Source: Actinomycetota bacterium (lineage in GTDB: Bacteria; Actinomycetota; Actinomycetes; Propionibacteriales; Nocardioidaceae). From it: DNA of 8,641 nt. The stretch lies in the NCBI GenBank assembly GCA_009702305.1, contig WLIH01000072.1, positions 1 to 8,641 of the forward strand, given 5' to 3'. The stretch's first letter is position 1. Each line of letters starts with the position of its first letter. The notes beneath the pieces were generated by a model. That model was given only the letters and a program-made list of their open reading frames with translations, was not told the origin of the DNA and ran no database searches. Both the position numbers and the translations under genes were made by a program. Of the stretch, positions 1 to 7,118 are shown one piece after another.

Positions 1-1895
<1,895 letters not shown>

Positions 1896-1945
1896 CCCGC
1901 TGAGACGGCGCTAGTTTCCGGCTGCTGCGGGACACTCGCGCCGAC

Positions 1946-2560
1946 TCACGTGTCGGTGGGGTCGACGAGGGCGCTCGTCACCCAGTGCGCGGCAAGGAAG
2001 CTCAGCACCGCGACGGCCGGGATGACGACGATCATCTGCGGGTCGAGCAGGTCGTCGACGAGGAACAGCAGGGCGATGACGCAGGTCAGGCCGATGCCGA
2101 GGAAGCTGATGCTGACGGGGTCGGCGACCCGCAGGAGGCGCAGCACGCCGCCGCCGAGCAGGACCATCGCGGCCATGATGCCCACGAGCAGCAGGAAGCC
2201 GGGGCCGCCACAGGACGACGTGCCGCGCACGACCTCGCACAGTCGCAGCGAGGCGGCGGTGAGGCCGACGGTGCCGGCGCCGGCCAGCAGGCCGGCCGAG
2301 CCGACAGCGAGACGCACCGGCACTCCGCGCCGAGCCACTCGCTCCTGGGGCAGCTCCTGGAGCACTTCGTCGACGAAGAGCGGGCTGGCGCTGCGGGCCG
2401 CTGTCGCCTCGGCGTCCGGCGCGGCAGGGAGGACGACGGTGGGCTGCTCGGGGGCCGGGTCGGGCGTCGCTTCCACGGCAGGTCGCGTCGAACGCCGGCG
2501 GAAACGGAGGCGCGGGGGTGCGATCGAGGGACCGTCCGGGGTGGTGTCGTCGTCGGCCAT
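1946..2560 (-). CDS. Four-helix membrane protein of unknown function
   Basis: I do not recognise this family. The 204-residue product begins with about 80 hydrophilic residues rich in Pro, Arg and Asp (MADDDTTPDG, RLRFRRR at 17-23), probably cytoplasmic. Four hydrophobic helices follow at about 82-104, 121-143, 149-168 and 175-194. The TM1-TM2 loop has two cysteines, C108 and C117, that could form a disulfide if the loop is external. C160 lies inside TM3. The short tail ends VDPTDT. Codon use matches neighbouring core genes, and helix pattern and third-position bias support a real gene. The ATG at 2560 has no clear Shine-Dalgarno; a leaderless or weak start is possible. It lies downstream of tRNA-Pro on the same strand but behind a strong hairpin, so it probably has its own promoter. 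It converges on asd. Confidence 0.78.
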   Translation of the reverse strand: MADDDTTPDGPSIAPPRLRFRRRSTRPAVEATPDPAPEQPTVVLPAAPDAEATAARSASPLFVDEVLQELPQERVARRGVPVRLAVGSAGLLAGAGTVGLTAASLRLCEVVRGTSSCGGPGFLLLVGIMAAMVLLGGGVLRLLRVADPVSISFLGIGLTCVIALLFLVDDLLDPQMIVVIPAVAVLSFLAAHWVTSALVDPTDT

Positions 2561-2610
2561 GGCGACCAGTCTGACAGAGGACCGCAGGGCCCCCGAAATG
2601 CAGCGAAGGC

Positions 2611-2632
2611 CCGGATCCGTTGCCGGATCCGG
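2611..2632 (-). terminator. GCAA-tetraloop hairpin behind tRNA-Pro
   Basis: On the minus-strand transcript, arm CCGGATCCG pairs perfectly over 9 bp with CGGATCCGG around the four-base loop GCAA (GNRA type). It begins 9 bases past the tRNA discriminator. No U-run follows, only a modestly U-containing stretch, which is common for actinobacterial terminators. It probably ends or processes the tRNA-Pro transcript and separates it from the downstream membrane-protein gene. Role inferred; structure seen. Confidence 0.6.
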
Positions 2633-2641
2633 ACCACACTG

Positions 2642-2715
2642 TCGGGCTGACAGGATTTGAACCTGCGGCCTCGTCGTCCCGAACGACGCGCGCTACCAAG
2701 CTGCGCCACAGCCCG
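2642..2715 (-). tRNA. tRNA-Pro, anticodon CGG
   Basis: A full cloverleaf folds by eye on the minus strand. The acceptor stem is CGGGCTG with CAGCCCG; the D stem is GCGC with GCGC around AGCTTGGTA. The anticodon stem CGTCG/CGACG holds loop TTCGGGA (anticodon CGG, reading CCG). The variable loop is AGGCC, and the T stem GCAGG/CCTGT holds loop TTCAAAT. The C1-G72 pair and A73 discriminator are typical of bacterial tRNA-Pro. Length is 74 bases; the 3' CCA is not encoded (ACAG follows) and must be added enzymatically. CCG is a frequent proline codon in this sequence. Confidence 0.97.
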
Positions 2716-2753
2716 ATCATGGGTCTCGCCGAAGCTCGGCCCACAAGCACGGG

Positions 2754-2759
2754 AGCATA
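2754..2759 (-). promoter_or_regulatory. Probable -10 element of tRNA-Pro
   Basis: TATGCT on the minus strand fits TANNNT and matches TATAAT at four of six positions. It sits in the only AT-leaning spot of the 82-base gap upstream of the tRNA. A start about 7 bases downstream would give a leader of about 30 bases. No convincing -35 is seen (TTCGGA with a 19-base spacer is poor). Confidence 0.4.
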
Positions 2760-2797
2760 CCCGAGCAGGGTCGGCGGCTCCGAATCGGTCTCGTCGA

Positions 2798-3721
2798 TCA
2801 GAGCCGCGCCGTGAGGGTCAGCAGCGTCGCCTCGGGTCGGCAGGCGACCCGGATGCGGGTGTACGGGTTGGTGCCCAGTCCGGCCGAGACGTGCAGCCAC
2901 GACGACCCCGGGTCGCCGGGGTGGGAGTCGGCCGGGTGGCGGTGCAGGCCCTTGGCCCGGGCGCGGTCGAGATCGCAGTTGGTGGCGAGGGCGCCGATGC
3001 CCGGCACGCAGATCTGGCCGCCGTGGGTGTGTCCGGCGAGCACGGCGTCGTAGCCGTCGGCGGCGAAGGCGTCCAGGACGCGGAGGTACGGCGCGTGCGC
3101 GACCCCCAGGCGGAGGTCCGCGTCGGCGTCGGCCGGGCCGGCGACCTCGTCGAGCCGGTCGTAGGACAGGTGCGGATCGTCGACGCCGGCCAGGGCGAGG
3201 GTGGTCTCGCCGACGACGAGCCGAGCTCGGGTGTTGGTCAGGTCGAGCCAGCCGCGGCCGGTGAAGGTCGCCTTGAGCTCGGGCCACGGCAGCTGCGGGG
3301 TGTCGACGTGGCGCTTGCCGTTGTCCGGCATCAGGTAGCGCACGGGGTTGCGCATCCCCGGCGCGAAGTAGTCGTTGGACCCCAGCACGTAGATGCCGGG
3401 GACGTCGAGCAGGGCGCCGAGGGCGTCGCGCACCACCGGCACGGCGTCGCGGTGGGAGAGGTTGTCGCCGGTGTTGACGACGAGGTCGGGCTGGAGCGAT
3501 GCGAGCCCGGCGAGCCACTCCTGCTTGCGTCGCTGGCCCGGGGTCATGTGCAGGTCGGAGAGGTGGAGCACCCGCAGCGGCCGCTGGCCCGGGGGCAACG
3601 CGGGCACCTCGACCCGACGCAGCGTGTAGGCACGGGCCTCCGCCGCGGCGTACGCCGTCAGGGCCGCCCCGGCGAGCGCGCCGGCGCCGGCCGTGCGCGC
3701 GACAATCCGGGTGAGGCTCAC
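2798..3721 (-). CDS. Membrane-anchored metallophosphoesterase (YkuE/Rv3683-like)
   Basis: This is a binuclear metal-dependent phosphoesterase of the calcineurin-like superfamily; the substrate is unknown. Numbering from the GTG at 3721 gives 307 residues. An N-terminal hydrophobic Ala/Gly segment (about 8-28) looks like a signal anchor, so the domain probably faces outside. Metal-site motifs in order: SDLH (55-58), GDN (85-87), GSND (114-117, where most relatives have GNHE/D), AHAPYL (208-213) and GHTHGGQ (230-236). The C-terminal AGLGTNPYTRIRVACRPEATLL is typical of this actinobacterial group. A TTG at 3739 would add six residues and overlap divergent yqeY, so GTG is preferred; no good Shine-Dalgarno supports either. 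Proximity to the PBP gene matches, from memory, M. tuberculosis Rv3683 beside ponA2, which hints at an envelope role (inference). Confidence 0.9.
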   Translation of the reverse strand: MSLTRIVARTAGAGALAGAALTAYAAAEARAYTLRRVEVPALPPGQRPLRVLHLSDLHMTPGQRRKQEWLAGLASLQPDLVVNTGDNLSHRDAVPVVRDALGALLDVPGIYVLGSNDYFAPGMRNPVRYLMPDNGKRHVDTPQLPWPELKATFTGRGWLDLTNTRARLVVGETTLALAGVDDPHLSYDRLDEVAGPADADADLRLGVAHAPYLRVLDAFAADGYDAVLAGHTHGGQICVPGIGALATNCDLDRARAKGLHRHPADSHPGDPGSSWLHVSAGLGTNPYTRIRVACRPEATLLTLTARL

Positions 3722-3747
3722 CGGGCAAGGCTGCCACAATGGCCGCC
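3701..3747. promoter_or_regulatory. Compact divergent start region of yqeY and the phosphoesterase gene
   Basis: The two proposed start codons are only 26 bases apart, so the promoters must overlap. CACAAT (3735-3740) lies 7 bases before yqeY ATG 3748, as expected for a leaderless transcript. GACAAT (3701-3706) is an alternative -10. An inverted repeat GGTGAG-G-CTCACC (3710-3722) covers the GTG start of the phosphoesterase gene and could be an operator. All assignments are by eye and weak. Confidence 0.27.
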
Positions 3748-4203
3748 ATGAGCCTCAAGGACCGTCTGCGCGCCGACCTGACCACCGCCATCAAGGCGCG
3801 CGACGAGATCGGCTCCTCCACGCTGCGCATGGTGCTGACCGCGGTCACCAATGCCGAGGTCAGCGGCAAGGAGGCGCGGGTGCTCAGCGACGACGAGGTG
3901 GTGACCGTGCTGTCCAGCGAGGCCAAGAAGCGGCGCGAGGCCGCGACGGCGTTCGAGGACGGCGGCCGAGCCGAGATGGCCGCCAAGGAGAAGGCGGAGG
4001 CGGCCGTGATCGCGGCCTACCTGCCCGAGCAGCTCTCGGAGGTCGAGATCGCGGCGATCGTGACCGCCGCCGTGGAGTCGGCCGGCGCCGCCGGCGAGGG
4101 CATGAAGGCCATGGGCAAGGTCATGGGCATCGTGCAGCCCCAGGTCAAGGGCCGCGCCGACGGCGGTGCCGTCGCCGCGGAGGTGCGCCGCCAGCTCGGC
4201 TGA
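3748..4203 (+). CDS. yqeY: GatB/YqeY domain protein
   Basis: This is a small soluble protein of the YqeY family, related to the C-terminal tail domain of GatB, the tRNA-binding subunit of the Asp/Glu-tRNA amidotransferase. Its own cellular role is not firmly established. The product is 151 residues, the usual family length. Hallmarks are MSLKDRLRADLTTAIKARDE at the N-terminus, the charged stretch SEAKKRREAATAFEDGGR (57-74), AAYLPEQLSEVEI (89-101), and the C-terminal MGKVMGIVQPQVKGRADGG (122-140). A second ATG nine bases upstream (3739) would add MAA. The inner ATG fits the homology start and a possible leaderless promoter. It is transcribed away from the phosphoesterase gene and toward the PBP gene, with 26 bases between the convergent stops and no clear terminator. 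Confidence 0.93.
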   Translation: MSLKDRLRADLTTAIKARDEIGSSTLRMVLTAVTNAEVSGKEARVLSDDEVVTVLSSEAKKRREAATAFEDGGRAEMAAKEKAEAAVIAAYLPEQLSEVEIAAIVTAAVESAGAAGEGMKAMGKVMGIVQPQVKGRADGGAVAAEVRRQLG

Positions 4204-4229
4204 GCCACGGACCATCGAGGAGGGCCGGA

Positions 4230-6623
4230 CTAGCGTCCGCCGTTGCCGCGTCCGCCGTTGCCGCGTCCGCCGTTGCCCCGGCCGTCGCCCGTGCCGTCTC
4301 CGTTGCCGCCACCGCCACCGCCACCGCCACCGGTGCTGCGGGGCGGGTTGCCGGTGGAGGTGTAGATGAAGACCGAGGTCGAGGACGGGATCGATGCGCC
4401 GGCGCCGGGCGAGGTGTAGGCGACCGTGCCGGCGGCGTAGCCGGAGGGGCGCGGTCCGCCGACCGACGGCGTGAAGCCGGCCTCGATCAGGGCCCGCTGG
4501 GCGTCGCCGACGCTCATGCCGGCCACGGACGGGACGGTGGTGATCACGCCGGCGACGCTGTCGGCCGACGGCGAGACGAACTCCTCGTCCTCGAGGGTGT
4601 CGTCGATGACCTGCATCGCATCGCCCCAGATCGGGCCGGCCACGGTGGAGCCGAAGGCGGAGTAGATCGGCGAGCCGCCGACCACCTGGCCGTTGAGGGT
4701 CACCCAGCCGCCGTCGGCGTTGGCGCCGGCGACCATCGCCGCACCGGCGAGGTTGGCGGTGTAGCCGACGTACCAGACCGACATGTTGGAGTCGGTCGTG
4801 CCGGTCTTGGCGGCGCTGTCCTGGTCGAGGCCGAGGCCCGCGCCGTAGCCGAAGCCGCCCGGCTCCTGCACCCCGCGCAGCACGTCGTTGACGGCGTCGG
4901 CGGTCGAGGCCTCCATCACCTGACGGCACTGGGCGGGATAGCTCTTGATGATCGTCCCGTTGGCGTCCTCGATGGCCGTCACCGGGCGCGACTTGCAGTG
5001 CAGGCCCCGCGCGGCGAAGGTCGCGTAGGCCTCCGCCATCTCCAGCGGGCTGACGCTGGCGACGCCGAGGGTGAACGACGGCACCATCTCGGTGTCCTTG
5101 TCGGTGAGCTCGATGCCCATCTTGCGCGCCAGCCGGAAGGGGTCGCAGAGTCCGGTGCGCTGCTCGAGCTGGGCGTAGAAGGTGTTGACCGACTCGCGCG
5201 TGCCCGAGTAGAGGTCGAACGTGCCGTAGCCCGTCGAGTTGCTCGGAGTCCACGGGGTCGAGACGGGGTAGTAGCCGCCGCCGCAGACCTTGAACGTGTC
5301 CTGGTCGAGGGAGATCGTCTGCGGTGAGCTGATCCGGGTGGTGAGCGGGATGCCCTGCTCGATCGCCGCGGCCAGCACGAACGCCTTGAACGTCGACCCG
5401 GGCTGGAAGCCCGCCGAGTCGCCGTACTCCTGCGGGACGATGTAGTTGAGGTAGGTCTCGCCGAGCGCCTTGTTGCGGCCCATCGGGCGGGACTGGGCCA
5501 CCGCGCGCACCTCGCCGGTGCCGGGCTCGACGAGGGCGAGGGCGCCGATCGCGGTGTCCTGCGGGTCGACGTGGCTCGACACCGAGGCGTCGGCCGCCTG
5601 CTGGTCGGCCAGGTCGATCGTGGTGCGGATGGTGAGGCCGCCGGCGTAGAGCAGGCGCTTGCGCTCCTTGGCGCTCTTGCCCAGCGCCGGGTCCTTCATG
5701 AGGTAGCTGAGCACGTAGTCGCAGAAGAACGGCGCCGCCGAGTAGACGCACCCGTTGCTGGTCGGCTGCGGGTCCAGCCCCAGGTCCTGCTTCTTGGTGT
5801 TCTCGGCCTTGCGCTCGGTGATGACCTGCAGCTCGGCCATCCGGTCCAGCACGACGTTGCGACGCTCGAGCGCCCGGTCGGGGGCGTTGGTGGGGTCGTA
5901 GCCGGTGGGGTTCTTGACCAGCCCCGCCAGCATCGCTGACTGGGGGAGGTTGAGGTCGCGCGCGTTGACGTTGAAATAGTGCTTGGCGGCGGCCTGAACG
6001 CCGTAGGCACCGTCGCCGAAGTAGGCGATGTTGAGGTAGCGCTCGAGGATCCAGTCCTTGCTGTGGCGCTGCTCGACCGCGATGGCGTAGCGCAGCTCGC
6101 GCAGCTTGCGCTCGTAGCTCTCCTCGGTCGCCGCCCGCTGCTGTGCCTTGGTGCGGGCCTGGCTGAGCAGGGTCAGCTTGACCAGCTGCTGGGTGATCGA
6201 GGAGCCACCCTGGACGGTGCCGCTGTTGGCCTGGTTGGTGATCAGGGCGCGCAGCGTGCCCTTCACGTCGAGCGCGCCGTGCTGGTAGAAGCGGTAGTCC
6301 TCGATCGAGACGATCGACTTGACCATGGTGCGCGAGATCTGGCGCAGCGGCACCTCGACGCGGTTCTCGTCATACAGCGTCGCGATGGTGTTGCCGTCGA
6401 CGTCGGTGATCGTGGTCTTCTGCGGCAGCGCCTCGGTCTCGAGCTCGGCGGGCAGGTTGTCCATGGTGTCGGCGACACTGCGCGCACCCAGGCCGGCGAT
6501 GCCGGCGAACGGGATGGCCAGGCCGGCGACCACGACGCCGAGCACGGCGGCGACCGCCATCATCACCGCGAGATGGGCGAAGACCCGTGACGTGGAGAGA
6601 CGGTCGCTGCGCGGGGTGGACAT
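4230..6623 (-). CDS. ponA2: Bifunctional class A penicillin-binding protein with PASTA domain
   Basis: This protein polymerises lipid II into glycan strands and cross-links the peptides outside the membrane. From ATG 6623 it has 797 residues. A short cytoplasmic tail precedes a signal anchor (about 16-45). The GT51 glycosyltransferase follows: EDYRFYQHGALD with catalytic E108, GGSSITQQLVK (139-149), ERKLRE (171-176), ILERYLNIAYFGDGAYG (192-208) and LPQSAMLAGLVKNP (226-239). The transpeptidase has STFK (nucleophile S410, K413), SVN (478-480) and KTGTT (606-610). One PASTA domain (about 694-756) may bind muropeptides or beta-lactams. The tail is nine glycines plus three GNGGR repeats. Six cysteines (292, 301, 447, 493, 543, 566) lie in the external part. 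GTG 6629 is an alternative start; TACCCT 7 bases before the ATG favours 6623. PASTA and the wblA neighbour argue for PonA2 rather than PonA1 (symbol by synteny from memory). Confidence 0.95.
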   Translation of the reverse strand: MSTPRSDRLSTSRVFAHLAVMMAVAAVLGVVVAGLAIPFAGIAGLGARSVADTMDNLPAELETEALPQKTTITDVDGNTIATLYDENRVEVPLRQISRTMVKSIVSIEDYRFYQHGALDVKGTLRALITNQANSGTVQGGSSITQQLVKLTLLSQARTKAQQRAATEESYERKLRELRYAIAVEQRHSKDWILERYLNIAYFGDGAYGVQAAAKHYFNVNARDLNLPQSAMLAGLVKNPTGYDPTNAPDRALERRNVVLDRMAELQVITERKAENTKKQDLGLDPQPTSNGCVYSAAPFFCDYVLSYLMKDPALGKSAKERKRLLYAGGLTIRTTIDLADQQAADASVSSHVDPQDTAIGALALVEPGTGEVRAVAQSRPMGRNKALGETYLNYIVPQEYGDSAGFQPGSTFKAFVLAAAIEQGIPLTTRISSPQTISLDQDTFKVCGGGYYPVSTPWTPSNSTGYGTFDLYSGTRESVNTFYAQLEQRTGLCDPFRLARKMGIELTDKDTEMVPSFTLGVASVSPLEMAEAYATFAARGLHCKSRPVTAIEDANGTIIKSYPAQCRQVMEASTADAVNDVLRGVQEPGGFGYGAGLGLDQDSAAKTGTTDSNMSVWYVGYTANLAGAAMVAGANADGGWVTLNGQVVGGSPIYSAFGSTVAGPIWGDAMQVIDDTLEDEEFVSPSADSVAGVITTVPSVAGMSVGDAQRALIEAGFTPSVGGPRPSGYAAGTVAYTSPGAGASIPSSTSVFIYTSTGNPPRSTGGGGGGGGGNGDGTGDGRGNGGRGNGGRGNGGR
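4233..4277 (-). repeat. Three perfect 15-bp tandem repeats in the PBP 3' end
   Basis: The plus-strand unit GCGTCCGCCGTTGCC occurs three times without mismatch directly before the PBP stop codon. It encodes GNGGR three times. Because the unit length is a multiple of three, slippage would change tail length without breaking the frame. Confidence 0.9.
4305..4331 (-). repeat. Polyglycine tract (GCCACC repeats)
   Basis: The plus strand reads GCC followed by four GCCACC units and encodes nine consecutive glycines (765-773 of the PBP). It links the PASTA domain to the charged GNGGR tail and is simple sequence prone to length change. Confidence 0.85.
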
Positions 6624-6630
6624 GGTCACC

Positions 6631-6636
6631 AGGGTA
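6631..6636 (-). promoter_or_regulatory. Possible -10 element of the PBP gene, leaderless
   Basis: TACCCT on the minus strand fits TANNNT and ends 7 bases before ATG 6623. That is the spacing expected if transcription begins at the A of the start codon. No Shine-Dalgarno is present in front of either ATG 6623 or GTG 6629. No clear -35. Confidence 0.33.
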
Positions 6637-6734
6637 CGGGAGGCGTCCGAGCCCCAGCGTCGGATGACCAGGAGGGACTAGTCATTTCGGGCTATGGGCA
6701 TTGGGCTGTTCAGGTCTGTCCGTCAGCGGTGAAG

Positions 6735-6746
6735 TTTACTTAAGGT
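6735..6746 (+). promoter_or_regulatory. AT-rich patch, candidate wblA promoter
   Basis: TTTACTTAAGGT is the most AT-rich spot of the 191-base divergent gap between the PBP and wblA genes. It contains TAAGGT (TANNNT, 6741-6746). A start near 6753 would leave a leader of about 60 bases. The -35 is unconvincing. Wbl genes are often controlled by dedicated regulators, but I see no recognisable operator. Confidence 0.3.
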
Positions 6747-6800
6747 CATCCTCAGAGATTCCGGGTAAGGCGTCATGGGGACGCGCACCTGCTCTCGGAA

Positions 6801-6814
6801 GATGTGGGGACATC
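6801..6814 (+). promoter_or_regulatory. Inverted repeat abutting the wblA start codon
   Basis: GATGT and ACATC form a perfect 5-bp stem around GGGG, ending at the base before ATG 6815. The loop GGGG(A) is the only Shine-Dalgarno-like sequence, at a close spacing of 4-5 bases. Folding could therefore affect initiation. The same bases contain an overlapping ATG at 6802 that opens a seven-codon reading frame. Confidence 0.35.
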
Positions 6815-7111
6815 ATGTGGGTTGAAGACTGGACTCCGCGCGCCGCCTGTCGGTCGACGCAGCCGGATCAGCTGTTCGTGCGAGGCGCCGAGCAGAACAA
6901 GGCCAAGCAGCTCTGCGCGGGTTGCCCCGTGCGCACCGAGTGCCTCGCCGAGGCTCTCGACAACCAGATCGAGTGGGGCGTCTGGGGCGGCATGACCGAG
7001 CGCGAGCGCCGTGCGCTCCTGCGTCGCCGCCCGGCCGCCTCCTGGCGCTCGGTCCTCGAGACCGCGCGCACCCAGGGCGGCGCCGTCGCCGTCCCCGCCG
7101 TCCAGGCCTGA
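6815..7111 (+). CDS. wblA: WhiB-like iron-sulfur transcription factor, WblA/WhiB4 type
   Basis: Wbl proteins carry a [4Fe-4S] cluster sensitive to oxygen or nitric oxide and regulate transcription, usually with sigma factor. This 98-residue product has the four cluster cysteines C12, C34, C37 and C43 (C-X21-C-X2-C-X5-C), the turn GVWGGMT (55-61) and a basic DNA-contacting tail, TERERRALLRRRP (61-73). The core FVRGAEQNKAKQLCAGCPVRTECLAEALDNQIEWGVWGG closely resembles Streptomyces WblA and mycobacterial WhiB4, recalled from memory. WblA affects sporulation and secondary metabolism; WhiB4 is a redox-responsive repressor. Neighbours support it: a ponA2-type gene divergent on one side, paired Get3-like ATPases convergent on the other. 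ATG 6815 is the only ATG or GTG in frame before the conserved region; TTG 6701 would add 38 unlikely residues. Only 7 bases separate its stop from that of the convergent ATPase. Confidence 0.95.
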   Translation: MWVEDWTPRAACRSTQPDQLFVRGAEQNKAKQLCAGCPVRTECLAEALDNQIEWGVWGGMTERERRALLRRRPAASWRSVLETARTQGGAVAVPAVQA

Positions 7112-7118
7112 CGCCCGC

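Noticed and set aside
1906..1943. Possible bidirectional terminator, CGGCGC pairing with GCGCCG between asd and the convergent gene
   Set aside because: Only 6 bp of stem around a 26-base loop and no U-run; too weak to annotate in this GC content.
2086..2709. 207-residue minus-strand frame starting MAQLGSARRSGRRGRRFKSC
   Set aside because: Its N-terminus is the translated tRNA-Pro gene, a well-known annotation artefact, and the rest is out of frame with the supported membrane protein.
2620..2814. 64-residue plus-strand frame containing GLTGFEPAASSSRTTRATKLRH
   Set aside because: This is the antisense translation of the same tRNA, another classic spurious protein.
4204..4229. Terminator between convergent yqeY and the PBP gene
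   Set aside because: The 26-base gap shows no stem of useful length.
1911..5751. Very long frames (691, 677 and 544 codons) on both strands across several genes
   Set aside because: High GC depletes stop codons; these are Arg/Pro/Gly-rich, span unrelated genes and show no domain, whereas the overlapping frames carry clear motifs.
6662..6751. GGATGACC and its inverse GGTCATCC, plus palindrome GACTAGTC (6676-6683), between the PBP and wblA genes
   Set aside because: Arms are 74 bases apart, and such 8-base matches are expected by chance fairly often in a gap of this size; no known operator recognised.
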